A stretch of 64,000 bases of DNA from positions 124,001 to 188,000 of the forward strand of contig JAWZYV010012275.1 of NCBI GenBank assembly GCA_038373885.1. The letters are read 5' to 3'. Every line of letters begins with the position of its first letter. Position 1 is the stretch's first letter. A program made the position numbers and the translations under genes. The notes under the pieces were generated by a model. It was given only the letters and a program-made list of their open reading frames with translations. It searched no databases and had not been told where the DNA came from. Source of the stretch: Cheiracanthium punctorium. Its lineage: Eukaryota > Arthropoda > Arachnida > Araneae > Cheiracanthiidae. This document shows positions 1-12,674 of the stretch, piece after piece.

Positions 1-1390
1 TATTTTTCAGTATACAGACGAATTAACTTTTAAAGTTTTCACTTAGCTTCTCTTTTTTCGTTGCCTCAATAAATCAGTGTTGGAAATAGCGTTTGTCAAT
101 GAAGCTTTTTTAAATTCCCTACCATTCTTTCCTTCTTTAAAAGTCACTTAAATGATGTAAAAACAAAGGAATCCACAGACACCTTTTCCAGAAACCAGAC
201 TTCAATCTGTATGTGCAAGTTTTGGCTAAGTTATTCCTCCTCTGAAGAGGCTTGGCATTTTGCTGTTGTATCCTGGTGCTTAATTATAATTAATTTTCCC
301 CAATAACACTGAGACTATATATATATATATATATATATATTAATATATTAATTAATTAATTTATTTATTTATATTTACTGTATATATTTTGTGTGCCTGT
401 GTATATCGGTGTGTTGTTTTCATGCAGCTGGTTTTTCCCACTTGTAGCACACTAGGAACCAGTACAAATGAACTTATCAGGTAGTCGGAGATGATTCTCA
501 ACATTAATATGCTTGAAAGGTCATTTGGTTATTTCTTTCTAAATTCTGGAAATCGCACTCTTGTCACTTGGTAGTATAATTCATATTGATCTATTGATGC
601 GTAATGTCATGACATTGCTCTGCCCATTTGGAAGTTCCTAGCCAAGTTCGGATTTCAAATGCTTACTCATTAATTCTACAGTCCTGGTTTGCCTCCGGTT
701 GACCTCTTTTTATTTTCACGATCAACCCCCCCGCCCCTCCCGAAAAGAATATATTTTAGAACCACTATACAGATTCTGCCAACGCGATTGTGGAAGAGAG
801 CTAGCAATGGTGTTGGATGCCAAAAGGACACGTGTCTGAGGATCTTATTCTCCAGAGACATGACACGGGGATGAATCCAAACAAAGGTGCTAAAATCATC
901 GGTAGCATATCCAATCAATGACTTCAATAAGCGTGTTTGGATAAAATCTCGTGCAGTGCGTTTCGTTAATATAGACAGGAAATTTTGTAAATATCTGTCG
1001 TTTTTTCTTGAACACATTTAAATGATATTATTGCATTTCTTTCTAGATAAACATCAAACACTCTCTCATTAAAGTATTCGAGTGTAAGTCAATTTTGATA
1101 ATTTAATTTGCGAACAATAAATTAACAAATGTGTAACCAATTAGTAACAACAAATTTGTAAACAATTAGTTTTTCGAACAGCAGAAGGAAATATAAAAAT
1201 TTATAATAAACTACATGATTCACATTTTAAGAAGAACAAAATTATATTATTGAAGCAGATGTGGGAAATGTAATTAATACACGATATCTTTCTTTTTTCC
1301 TTATTTATTGGAGAGTGCATATATCTGTCTTCACTCTGTGACACCGCTGACCAAATCCTAATGTGGTCTTTTTTAAAAGTGGATTAGTCA
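1..1390. other. A+T-rich DNA, no supported gene
   Basis: No gene or recognisable repeat family is supported here. A short (AT)n run lies near 320-341. A 113-codon minus-strand frame (676-1017) is open, but it matches nothing I recognise and includes a C-rich tract, so I do not call it. Confidence 0.5.
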
Positions 1391-1394
1391 AAAA

Positions 1395-2560
1395 TGCGCA
1401 AAAAGAAGTCCGGGTACAGTAAAACACAGGGCACAATGAAACGTGCTATCTAAAATCAATAGGATTTGTCACAGAAAGTTGAAAATCCTAAGCCTATTAT
1501 GCAAATATATGTTCCAGCTACTGGTGTGATTTGGAGACACTCGCATTTTTAGGACGAGAGATATAAAAAATGATTCGATTTTCACCATTGAAAGTAAATT
1601 TCGTAAATAAAGCAATTTTGTTTTACCTCCTTATTTTCATGTATAATTATGTATTTTTTAAATACTGTGATCTTTATGATGTGGTCTTCATACTCCCAAA
1701 AGCCGACATTTAAAAATATAACTATTAGAAATTCATAAAAATCCGTGCATTCTCAATTTGGGGTACAATGAAACATTGCAGATGGGATACAATGAAACAT
1801 GTTTCATTGTAACGCGGGTGAATGCATTCCCTTAAAAAATATTATGTTACTACTAAATATTTAGATTGAGATATCCATAGAGCCCATAAACTTAACAAGG
1901 AATTGTTTTTAAATAGTACTCTATCTTCTTCAGATTCTGAAGATGGTGACATACCACGTGTCTTTCAAGTGACAATCCAAACAGAACACATTATGAGCTA
2001 TTCTCACATAACGTGCATGACACAAGCAGAATCGTTTTAAATGACTATGTTTTAATCAAAGGAAGGTGAATAAGTAAAAGATGTAAATGCAAATAAATGT
2101 ACTCTGTTGGGTATATAATGAACGGAAATCAAACTAAACGCGAAGTCTTGTAAGTCAAACGACTAGTCCGAGCTTCAAATTTGTGCGTTCTTCGGAAACA
2201 TATATTTTTGAAAGAACTCAAATTGTAGCAAAACTACCACCGACTGTGCATTCAGGTGGTAGAGAAAGGAAAGTAGAAATGCTAATTTTTGAATTCGATT
2301 TAAGTAAATTTAATGAAGAATGAAAAATTATAGGATAACTTCTAATAACAGTATTATGTTTCCATCTTATGATATAACAGTTTAATGAAACTTGTTTTTT
2401 CCATCTAAATTTCATATTTATGTCCCACTAATGTTTATTATAAATGTGCAAAATACATATATGCTGAAACTTGAATTTTGACTCATAGTATTAGGGTGTT
2501 TGTGAAGTTTTATTAAGTGTTTAATTGAATGTCGGTACTTGGGATATAATGAAACAGTGA
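1395..2560. repeat. Unclassified repeat with recurring GTACAATGAAAC-like motif
   Basis: A motif close to GGRTACAATGAAAC recurs near 1427, 1762, 1786 and 2540. One copy is half of a perfect 22-bp palindrome at 1789-1810. A related GTTGTACCCCAACTTCCCC stretch follows near 3490. The spacing is irregular and I found no clear terminal repeats, so this may be a decayed transposon or chance repeats in A+T-rich DNA. Confidence 0.3.
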
Positions 2561-2715
2561 CAGACATTTACATTTTGAAATTTTTTAAATATGAAAAAGC
2601 TATTTACTAAGTCATAAAAATTTATTTTGACTGGGAAAATGTTGTTTAAAAGCGTCCATTAATTTCTATTTTTTACATACATATTTGTGAACAGGGAAAA
2701 AAAATTAGTATTTTT

Positions 2716-2990
<275 letters not shown>

Positions 2991-2999
2991 ATAGCTCCT

Positions 3000-3400
3000 G
3001 AACGGAGCATTCGATTGAGCTCAAATTGGATATATATGTCATAAACCACCGTCGCAAGACCGGTATTGATTTTGGTGTGTATAGGACTTATAGTTTTTCT
3101 ACAGGGCTACGACAAAGATTTCTTTTACATTATGGCCTATGGGGGGATTTCTTGAAAATGCGCTAGCGTTTAAACGATACATTCGATTGAGCTCAAATTC
3201 GGTATACATGTTATAAACCACCATCCTAAGACCGGTATTCATTTTGGTGTGTATAGGACTTATAGTTCTCCTACAGGGCTACGACAAAACTTTCTTTTAT
3301 GTTATGGCATAATGGCATATGGGGAGAAATTCTTGAAAGTGCGCAAGCGTTTAAACGGTGCATTCCATTGAGTTTCAATTTGGTATATATTTTGAATTAT
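3000..3400. repeat. Three tandem copies of a 172-181 bp unit
   Basis: The landmark CATTCGATTGAGCTCAAATT falls at 3008, 3180 and (diverged) 3361. Each unit contains a segment about AAACCACC, AAGACCGGTATT and TATAGGACTTATAG and ends with GCGTTTAAACG. The array directly follows the TG-bearing repeat and probably belongs to the same mobile sequence. No coding potential is seen. Confidence 0.75.
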
Positions 3401-3649
3401 TCATCGATTAAAATTTATTTAAGTGCTTGGTAATGATCTTAATCGTAAGTGTTTGGAAAGTCGAGTGGAGTCACTCCAGATTTTTTTTAGTTGTACCCCA
3501 ACTTCCCCTATGCAAGAAGTACAAAAATGAACTTAAAAATTGTAACTCTTTATTACTTTAAAAAGTATATATCCATTTCCTTTTCATGAAAATTCACAAT
3601 ATGCATGGTAGCATGTGCAAATTTTGTAGAATTCATTCTTGGAGAGAAA

Positions 3650-4100
3650 TGGAATTGCTATGGCTTCAAGCTAATGCAAGCTACTAAGCTTTCACCGATG
3701 ATTAGATAGGATACGATGGTCTCAAGAGAGTAATAATTAAAAGTTTACGGTAGAAATGTGACCTCCTGACAAGTATTGATTTCTGTGCATTGTCTGGCTT
3801 CAATGGGCAGAGCTGCACTGCCAATGCCAAAATTATGTATCGCTAACCATGCAGAACAAATGACGCACGGCATGAACGTGTTCGTATTTTTACTGACAAG
3901 CAATCCGTGAACGGGAACGCAGTTTTAAACCCAGTCATTCGGAAGAGTGATTGTAATGCATACGTGTGATATTGAATGTTTTAAATGGGCAGTAATTTAA
4001 GGGATACGATAGAACCAGTTACTCATAACCAATGCTTCTTCTTTCATCTCATAGTATTAAAAAGATTTGTAGCAATTAATATGTACGTTAAATTTAAATG
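3650..4100 (+). repeat. Diverged repeat of unknown type, copy 1
   Basis: This stretch aligns in the same orientation with 51620-52080. Shared blocks include TCCTGACAAG, GCTAACCATGCAGAA, GCAGTTTTAAAC and TTTTAAATGGGCAGTAATTT, all in the same order and spacing. Neither copy has an open frame conserved with the other, so it is probably non-coding. No termini were recognised. Confidence 0.6.
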
Positions 4101-4526
4101 TTATATAATAATGACTTGTATGAAATGTGATTTATAAGAAAAAAAACGATACTAATTCATAATATAAATATGAAATAATTTCATTAACAGTCAAGTAATA
4201 TTATAATGAAGTTAAAAGGTATTCTAATCACAAATAATATTTTTTTTCAAATTGCATTGCATGTAAAAATGCCCTAACTTTAAAAAAAATAACGGGCAAG
4301 ATTTTGCTTTTGTTTTTCTTTTAGTTAGAGAAATTTTCGTCATCACAAGCACAAAAGAAAAAAAAAAGATTCATAAAGAACAATTTTCGAAGGAAAGGAC
4401 CAGTTACAACGTAATTCGGAATTTGCAAACATGCTCGCTCCATCACAAAACAAGCAAATGTGTTGCTGTTAAACTATCGAAGCCCTCTGAATGTTGTGCT
4501 ATTAACAGATGCTTAAAAATACTTAC

Positions 4527-4622
4527 CTCTTGTAAAGTTCCATGCATTTTGATGTGAATTTTTCGAATGAGTGATACATTTTCATAAAATCAGTGTTAGA
4601 ATGTTGATATTTTTTATAGAAC
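4527..4622 (-). CDS. Internal coding exon of an unidentified gene
   Basis: This is the best-looking host exon in the first 10 kb. Reading the minus strand, a pyrimidine-rich stretch ending in TTTTACAG precedes 4622. The exon runs 96 nt and ends in AAGAG followed by the strong donor GTAAGTAT (4526 downwards). The single open frame (one leftover base, 31 codons, two bases) begins FYKKYQHSNT and ends FTSKCMELYKR, a composition typical of a soluble helical protein. The product is not recognised. Its acceptor and first bases lie inside a 108-bp tandem duplication (4616-4831), so a second acceptor copy exists upstream. Splice sites and frame are seen; that it is expressed is inferred. Confidence 0.6.
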
Positions 4623-4831
4623 CTGTAAAAGTATTGAACCGCATGCGAACAATTGAATTGCAATGGATATGTTCTATTAGTGTTTGTTTATTAGTTGGCA
4701 GTTCTTTCTTATTTAAGATTACCATAGAACCTGTAAAAGTGTAGAACCGCATGCGAATACTTGAATTGCAATAGTTATGGTCTATTAGCGTTTGCTTATT
4801 AGTTGCCAGTTATTTCTTATTTAAGATTAAT
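4616..4831. repeat. 108-bp direct tandem duplication over an exon acceptor
   Basis: ATAGAACCTGTAAAAGT opens both units, at 4616 and 4724, and both end in TTATTTAAGATTA, with a constant offset of 108 bp. Identity is roughly 85-90%. On the minus strand each unit carries TTTTACAG followed by GTTCTAT, so the acceptor of the exon at 4527-4622 is duplicated. Only the copy at 4622 leads into the open exon. Confidence 0.85.
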
Positions 4832-4849
4832 AATTACCTATACCTTTCA

Positions 4850-7160
4850 ATAATTTTATATTGATTTGGAAAGTTCCATTCCATGTTTATTATATGAGTA
4901 TAATTTTTGCTAATCATCGTATTTTATTTTCCATGGAAATGCTCATAAAATGAAATGTGAGTTTACAGCCGTTCATTGTAATACCGTTAAATTAACTGTC
5001 GCGTCGAATACTCTTTTCGTAATGCAAATACTTTTCAATGCGCCTTTAACTAATGAAATCATTAAATAATATAAATTAACGAGAAAATAGTATAACAGAG
5101 GAAATAAAGAGAGCTGTCTCACTTTCTTTAATGCAGGTACTTGTATTCGTAGACAGAGGTTCAATATTTTGAAGAAAATATACGTGGTATGTTTTAATTG
5201 TAAATGTGATAATGGGCCAACTAATAAACTAATATGAACAGAAAAAAAGTTTATATCGTAATAGCTCCTCTCACTTCTCCCAATTTGTTCTGATCTGTTA
5301 ACAATGACATACGGCTGCTATATAGAAAACATAACTAATAAAATCATCAGGAGGGTATAGTTTGTTAATTCTAATCTAAGTGGTTTATATGATATTCGAA
5401 GCATAAAGCATTTCTTAAAACTATATTTTATTTTCATGATGTTGTTCTGTATCACACAAATAAAAGAAAATGTATAAAATGTATAAAAAAATTACAGGTA
5501 GCTTGAAAATGCGTCAACATTTTGTTTCATTTTCGAAAGTCTAAAGAATATTTTGTGCCTATATTATTAATGCAAACTAGAGACTGTCAATAAGTTTAAT
5601 GTTTGCTGGTAAAGTTCTACAGCTTAATAGCAAATACGGTTAGTTCCTAAAATTAATGAGTTTGTCACTGAAACTTGATCTTTATTTCTTCTTTTGATTG
5701 ACAACAGAATACTTTTAAAAATATTCATCATGTAATGTGTACAGTAGTGAAATTTTTTTTTTTTGTCAATCTAAATATTTACGATTCCATATTACGGGTA
5801 AAATATTGTACAACCTATATTTAAAGCAACGTAGCTATGATATTTAGTTTAATGCAGCTGAACTATATAAAAGTAATGAGTTATTGCAAAAAAACAAATA
5901 TCATAATTTTTGTGCATCTTCAAATCTAGTTATAAAACTCATTTTTAATGCGAATGTAAATAAAATAAATGATAAATAGAAGCACAAAAAAATTCCATAT
6001 CAATCCAACTATATTTTGTGTCTTTCAGATTTTATAGATTTATTAAAATTTGTGATTATTTTTTCGGTAATTACATTTATTAAACAGTTTCCTTTTTCAT
6101 CAATATTTATATTTTATCAAACAAAAAACATGAATTAAAACTGATTTTAAAGAAAAATTACTTACATAAAGAGTTATACATACATTTTATATGTACACAT
6201 ACTCCGACTTGGTAGATATCGAACTTTGCAAATCGAAAAGTATTGTCTTTCCTAACCGCTTAATTACTCCAATAATCCAATACTTCTAAATGAATTCGAT
6301 TAGTTTATTCTCTTTTGTATTGAATCCAGCGATAACGAATGTAATCTGCTCTGAGCAGTTTTAAAATCAATCCGAGAGATGGCAATCAATTAATGTATGT
6401 TCTTAACGCATACTGAATTACAATTCCGAGCAATCTTACTCTACTAATCACTGTGATCCAAAGAAAATAGTTATTGAGCGGCGAAAGTTATCTTTAAACT
6501 TAGTGTTGTTTCTTTAGTTTGTTATATTCAAAACTATTCGATAACTTCTTTGGAAAAGTGTGTGGATTTGCATTGGAAATGAATGCTTAAGAATAACACA
6601 AATTTCATGATTTAAGGGATTTATTATCAATTTAAGTTTCGGTAATGAAAGATAATTTACAAGTTTAAAAACCTAGAGGTCACCATTAATATCTGATATG
6701 AAATAACTTTCATTGTGTTAAGAGTATCATTTCCAATACAAAGCACTGGTGCAGTAGATCTATTTTTGCAATCGTTCTAGCAAAGTGACCGTCAGGCAGA
6801 AAAAATTCGAAATATTATGTTACCTACCTACTAGTGCTACTTATTTACCTACTGAGCTGATTTTCATTAAATGATAATCGTAGTTTTTCCATTAAATAAT
6901 CTTTCTATATGCTTACAGGTGTGTTAAAATTGTTTTTTTGGGTGGGGGCTTCCATAATACTCAATAGTGGGAACCCTTTGTCGCAAAAATTTATTTCTTA
7001 TTTTAGCAGTGCAATATTTATTTTAGTTCATAATGTAATCAGTTAACACGTTATCTACTCGAGAAGGTCTTTTTTAATGTTTCCTCTAATAAAAAAAAAT
7101 TGAAAATAACTTTTTGTCAGTAAAAAAGTCAGGAATGTGCTATAAGAGAATGCATAGCAT
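4850..7160. other. A+T-rich DNA, no supported feature
   Basis: Poly-A and poly-T runs and scattered stop codons occur in all frames. I see no gene, exon with both splice sites, or repeat family. Confidence 0.5.
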
Positions 7161-7168
7161 GATTATAA

Positions 7169-8127
7169 TTTTATCGACAAATGTGAATCTTTAAAAGCTC
7201 TATGCATTATAATTAATGGCAAAATTTAGAGCTGTAAAAATTTAAATTTAAAATATTTCAGATACAGGGTGATTATAATTAAAGATTCAAAACGATATAA
7301 AAGAAAGACCCGTTGATCAGATTGACGTCAAATTTGAACGGAGTATTACCGAAGAAAGGGGAATGCGTATGGCATAAGAAAAAAAAAGTCCAAATTTTAG
7401 CAAAAGATGGCGCTGTCCGTAACCTTATTTAAAAGGGTTGTACTACATATGATAAATGGATCGTAAAATAACTGCTAAGGTGTAAGTGACACGTTGAACT
7501 GACTATACTGTTCAGTGTGCCTGACTGCACATGTGTGATACTCTTAGTTACGTAAGCCCATCCATACGGCAAGGTTATATCACAACGGATGAGAAAAATC
7601 GACAAGTTTTTAATTGTCCTGAGGCCAAAAACCGCATAAAAAGCATCCATCATATCGGTTTTAAACGTCCTGGGGCCAGAAACCATATAAAAAGAATCGA
7701 TGAAATTACCATATCCACCATTTTCTGCAACAAGTTGAAATCGGAAACAGCATGTTCCATAACTGATTGCAGTGTCTCGTTGAACACAAATGTCAGAAGT
7801 GAACTCAGCAGTGTCACAAGTGAAACGAGTCGTGCGCATGTCATGTATTTTAATTTACATATTCTGACACTTACAGCGCCATCTGTTGCTAAATTTTGGA
7901 ACCATTTTTTTTCTTATGCCGTACGTTTTCCCCCGTCTTCAATAATATTCCCTTCAAATTTGACGTCTTTCTGATCAGGGGTCCTTTTTATTTATAGCGT
8001 TTTGAAAAATAAACTTTAATTATAATAACCCTGTATCTGAAATATTTTAAATTTAATTTTTACAGCTCTAAATTTTACCAGTAATTAAAATGCATAGAGA
8101 TTTCATAGATTCACACTTGTCGATAAA
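7169..8127. repeat. Outer palindrome arms around an inserted element
   Basis: The left arm (7169-7264) and right arm (8034-8127) are inverted copies: TTTTATCGACAA, GAATCT, CTCTATGCATT, AAATTTAGAGCTGTAAAAA and AAAATATTTCAGA appear in mirror order. With the inner element removed the arms meet at TTTCAGATATCTGAAA, a palindrome centred on one TA. The host sequence was therefore a near loop-free inverted repeat of about 190 bp. Confidence 0.8.
7265..8033. mobile_element. Tc1/mariner-type element with long inverted ends
   Basis: The element is flanked by TA on both sides (7263-7264 and 8034-8035). The left end begins CAGGGTGATTATAATTAAAG and the right end is its diverged inverse (TTTAATTATAATAACCCTG). 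The inverted similarity continues inward past TGATCAG, GACGTCAAATTTGAA, GGCATAAGAAAAAAA and AGATGGCGCTGT, about 150 bp or more per arm. The middle (about 7440-7860) has interrupted frames on both strands that may be transposase debris, but no catalytic motif is readable. It is probably a deleted, non-autonomous copy. Confidence 0.7.
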
Positions 8128-8134
8128 ACTAATA

Positions 8135-10435
8135 TTTACATATATCAAGGGCATTTCTTTATTTGGTTTGCAGTTTGGTGCTGATTGTGGCCGTTTCGTT
8201 TTCCGTTTTCTACAGACCACAGTAGGTGCGCATTTAGTATCTCGTTTTCGATACCTTACTGTTAAAAGACACACTTTCTGTAGTTTTCAAGTACATTAAA
8301 GCAGCTGAATTCCCAATATAGCATGCCCATTTTTATACTAAAAAGTGTCTTACCTTTATAAAAATTATTTACTCATTTTTTATTTTTCTTTAATGATTTA
8401 TCCTACTAAAATAAGTTGTACTAAAACAAGCAGTTACTTTTTTAATGAATGATCCTACTAAAGCATTTTGATACGAACTTTAGTCTGAAAAATGTGTTTC
8501 ATATGGACACTTTTAATTTAATACCGTTGATTTTAAATCCACCTATCAAAATGTTCACTATCTTTCAATCATTATTTCGAGAAGTACTGTCTGGCTTTAA
8601 TTCATATTAAGAAGTTGAGAACTGTAAAAGATATCTTTTACAGCCCTAGGATGTGCAACATACATTAGAAATCTATTTGATATTCATTTTAGAGAGTGAA
8701 CTGGCATTTCGTAGAGTTCTTACATAAATAATTTTTAATGTTTTGAATGCTGTATGATGATAAAAAGTGAAAATATATTTTCATTTAAAATATATTTTCA
8801 TTTAAAATTGATTTTTTTTAAAGGAAACTTCATGCAACGCTCAAATGTAAATAATAGTTATATTAAAATATACATGAAATTGCAATCTCCATCAAGAAAT
8901 GGAAGTTCACTGCTTTCTAAGAAGACTGTAAAGATGAATACCACTAAAAAGAAAACGAAAAAGTATCTTTAATTTTCATGCTTTGATATTTTTTCCGATT
9001 TAACAAAATACTCGAAAATAAAATTGCAGTTTCTTTTATTCATTCCTATTAATGCAATGTGTATTTAAAAGTTTTAAATGCCCGTGATATAGTATTTTGC
9101 CGTATAGTTTCATCTGAGAGAGAAATGCAACTTGTCACTTATGTTTTACTTTTGAAAGTCGTACAATTATTTAAAGATGCATTATCAATATTTTATTAAA
9201 ATTCTCTTTGATATCATTATTTAAAACTCATTTTCGAAAGTTCATATCTTACGTCATAATTACTACAATAAGTGTAAGTTAAGAAAATTAAGTAAATTTT
9301 CAGTCATTTTTTGATACGAATATGAAAATATGTTCGATATCAAAAAGCACCTAGACTTGCTTTATTTCAAGTTCTGTTACCCAAATGATTTCTTTTCATT
9401 TTACACCCCCTTTCTCATTTGCTCTTAAAAATGCAGAACTATATTGAATTTAATATACACATATTAAATTCAATTTTTAAATGTGAAAAGAATAGTCTTA
9501 CATTGCTACAGAAACTTAAAAACACAAATGTTTGAACGGAAAAGAGAAACCATTTTAATATAGTTTTCCTGGAATCCTTACAAATTATTTTTTAAATATG
9601 AGTCAATAAAAGTTTGTAAATTTTCAGATACTGTAAAAATTCTAGAAAACTGAAAAAAATACTTGCAGACATAAGATAAAACATTTTAAAGAGCGTTTAA
9701 AAGTGTTTTTTTATTTAATTCTCTCCCAAACCTGAAAGCGAGATTTACAAGAAATATCAAAATATTTATTTGTTTAAGGATAATTTTGGGCTTTTTTCCT
9801 TATTCTGTAAATATTATTTCAAATTGTGTTTTCATAAAAGAAAGCTTGTTTCAAAAGTCTTATTTATTGATTTCCCTAAACACTTGCTTAAATGCTTACC
9901 TATTTTCAAGTTTACAAAATTATTTATAGCACGCTTAAAGAAAAAGTAACGCAACGAAACAAATTTTACGTTCATGTTTAGGTTTATTCAAAATCATACT
10001 TTTCGATACTACATTTAAAATTTGATATGCATGAAACCGTATCCCAGGCTTTGTATTGCTTTGAACATCAGGGATATTTTTAAAGAAAATCAATGCAGTT
10101 CAACGGGAAATGTTAGATTGAAGTACACGCGGAATAGTAAGAAAACATCGTATTTCACGACTATAAATCTCTATTTTAAGGGTCGTTTAATACATTTAGT
10201 TAGAGAGAAGAGATATTGTAAGAACATCTACCGCCATGGAACATAAAATAGTAACACATATATTGCAAATGTCTTTTTTAAACACATATTAAAAGAAAGT
10301 GAACATAGATGTAGAAAGTAATGATTGTTCAAATTATTTCTCATTATTTATTTATTTATTGCGGAATTACTTAAATTTCTTCTTTTATTATTTCTATAAT
10401 AATATTATCTCTCACTCTCTCTTTCTGTCTATCTA
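8135..10435. other. A+T-rich DNA, no supported feature
   Basis: No gene is supported. TTCATGTTTAGGTTTATTCAAAATCAT-type sequence occurs near 9973 and again near 11015, a short direct repeat of unknown origin. Confidence 0.45.
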
Positions 10436-10439
10436 TATA

Positions 10440-10620
10440 CAGGGTGCATAAGTGATAACGGACTTTAGTTCAAAAAAGTGCAATATAAGGTCGTAAATAA
10501 GACTCATTGAGAAAAATCTCCCCTCGTTCATTTACAAAAATTTACATTTTTAAAATTTTGTATACGACCCGCGTACAAAAAATTTCCGTTTTGTAAAATG
10601 TGCCCATACACTAATGAGGT
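10440..10620. mobile_element. Possible single terminus of a TA-target transposon
   Basis: TATA followed by CAGGGTGCATAAGTGATAAC resembles the start of a Tc1/mariner-type element. I could not find the matching inverted end downstream, so it may be a solitary or truncated end. Confidence 0.3.
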
Positions 10621-11041
10621 GGCTTACAAAATTTGTGTACTATATCCTAGAATGTGTCAGAGATACCATGATAAATATAACACTGACTTCAACCACTTTT
10701 CAATGGCTCTGGAAAGGGAAAAAATCACGTCGAATGATCGCATTTCAGGCGTCGTACAGAAATTACGAAAGAAAATTTTTCGTTTTTTTTTTTTTTTTTT
10801 TTTTTTTCTCTAGCAATAAATGTTCAAAATTATGTACAGCCTCCGATCATTTTTTAAAATATCTCTGAGAAATATGATGAAAAGCTGAATTTGGTTCATT
10901 ACCTTATGAGTATTCAGGACACATTTTACTAATTGGGAGTTATTTTGTGCAGGTGTCCTATACAAATTAGACAAGTCTAATTTTTTGTAAATGAAAGAGG
11001 TATATATAGATATACATTCATGTTTAGGTTGATTCAAAATC

Positions 11042-11042
<1 letters not shown>

Positions 11043-11080
<38 letters not shown>
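11043..11080. repeat. (AT)n microsatellite
   Basis: An uninterrupted AT dinucleotide run borders the candidate LTR on its left side. Confidence 0.9.
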
Positions 11081-11082
<2 letters not shown>

Positions 11083-11593
11083 GCATTAAACGGCTACGGG
11101 AAGGTTGTAGTCGTGGGCCGGAGGAAGTGAGGCTCTTGAGGCCTCCTTGCCGGTCTTCGCTGGCCGGCAAACGCTAGAGCGAGTTGTGAAAATCCTTGGG
11201 TCGCTATGGTCGTTGGTGAAAGAATGAGTCGAACTGCAATTATATTATTTTATTGGGTGATGCGATACATCTTTTCTTGCCGTTCCGGTCACGCGAAAAA
11301 GTTGCTGCTGGGCTGCATCAGCCCCTTTTATTAACTTTTCAGGTCATGTCACATGATCCATGCATGTTGCAATTATTTGCCGATCTCAAAATCTGGGCAG
11401 CGGTTTTTCAACGTTTGTAATTGCTTTTAAGACGCCAGATTGACTGGACGCGGGGAACGTCTACAAATTACAAAGAAATTGCAAGGGATCGCGTTGTAAT
11501 TCAGTTTTTAAAAGAGAATTCCTTTCTTAAAACTGAATTAAAACTGCGTAGTTCTAGAAATGTGGGATTTTAGGGGGCTTTTGATTTGTAATG

Positions 11594-11597
<4 letters not shown>
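11079..11597 (-). mobile_element. Candidate solo LTR
   Basis: A block of about 520 bp, visibly more G+C-rich than its surroundings, sits between two (AT)n tracts. Read on the minus strand it ends in TTTAATGCTACA, and it contains TTAATAAAAGGGGCTG (TATA-like) and CCAATAAAATAATA (polyadenylation-like) further along, the order expected in an LTR. No gag or pol follows on either side. A solo LTR is an inference from size, composition and these signals; the TG/CA termini are imperfect. Confidence 0.4.
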
Positions 11598-11637
<40 letters not shown>

Positions 11638-11652
11638 ATATATATATATATA
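11597..11652. repeat. (AT)n microsatellite with GTAT interruptions
   Basis: Two AT runs are separated by ATGTATGTATGT. They abut the right edge of the candidate LTR. Confidence 0.9.
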
Positions 11653-11659
11653 AATTAAA

Positions 11660-12300
11660 TTTATATTAACGAGTCAATTTAATAGAGACTTCTTAATTGT
11701 GATGATGCCACCAATAAAAAAAAAGATAATTTCTCTATAGGATAATAATTAAAATGATGAAGTTTAATACTTCGAAAGATAAAGTGATATTTAAGAACAT
11801 GAATATAAGCTTTAATATTTAAAACATGAAGTTTAATAACGCTTTTATCCTTCAACTTACATGATCTATACGGTATATTTAAAATTTCAACTTATATAAG
11901 TCTATATTTGATATTATTTGACGTTGTTTAAAATTTTTACTTTCATACTCAGAGATATAATATATATTTCTTTTTTAAAAGATGGCAATCTGTTTTCTTT
12001 CTTTTTTTTTTGTGGGGGGGGGGTATACATTTTAAAATCTAGAAACAGTAGGTTAAATCTTAGAAACTAAATTTAAAAGCTGGATGAATGATTAAATCTT
12101 AAAAACTCTATTAAAAATTTTTATGATTAAATTTCACAAATTACATTTTTAAAAAATGTATGGTTAAATCTTACAAACTACATTTAAAAACTGTATGATT
12201 AAGATTTACGAACTAAAATCTAGAAATTTTGCGGCTGGGGCAAAACCACCTGTAAAACGTCCCTTTAAGTGCATTTTTGATTAAGGGTTCCAGAATTTGG
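11660..12300. other. A+T-rich DNA, no supported gene
   Basis: A phrase like GGTTAAATCTTAGAAACTAAATTTAAAA recurs about five times in diverged form between 12050 and 12225, suggesting a short degenerate tandem repeat with a 40-60 bp period. Nothing coding is seen. Confidence 0.4.
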
Positions 12301-12316
12301 TTACATAATTGACAGA

Positions 12317-12317
<1 letters not shown>

Positions 12318-12389
<72 letters not shown>

Positions 12390-12428
12390 CGTGTATGTAT
12401 GTGTGTGTGTGTGTGTGCGTGTGTGTGC
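12318..12428. repeat. Compound (TA)n(TG)n microsatellite
   Basis: A TA run (to about 12358) changes directly to TG with GC and TA interruptions. It yields a meaningless Ile-Tyr then Cys-Val frame. Confidence 0.9.
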
Positions 12429-12674
12429 ATTTACAATGAATTTACAGTCAGTAATTTTAGTGCTTTTAAGATAAATATCTTATTACCTTTTAAATTAGCC
12501 ATTTTGATATACATCGCTTTTTATTTAGCATAATCATTTTAAAATGTAATCTTTTAATTTCTAAATTCGGTGATGTTTCATCAGAAAAGTCCAGACGTTT
12601 CTAAAGTAGCGAAAATGGACACGGAGTAAACTCAACCCTCTTGTCTCACCTATTATTTTTTTTTTCTACGGTAG

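Noticed and set aside
676..1017. 113-codon minus-strand frame
   Set aside because: No recognised similarity, no splice sites, and it ends across a C/G homopolymer-rich tract; treated as chance or unrecognisable debris.
1048..1085. Possible 37-nt plus-strand micro-exon between TTTCTTTCTAG and GTAAGTC
   Set aside because: Too short to support; frame and peptide carry no information.
7429..7974. Open frames of 136 and 147 codons on opposite strands
   Set aside because: They lie in the middle of a deleted transposon and show no domain; at best decayed transposase.
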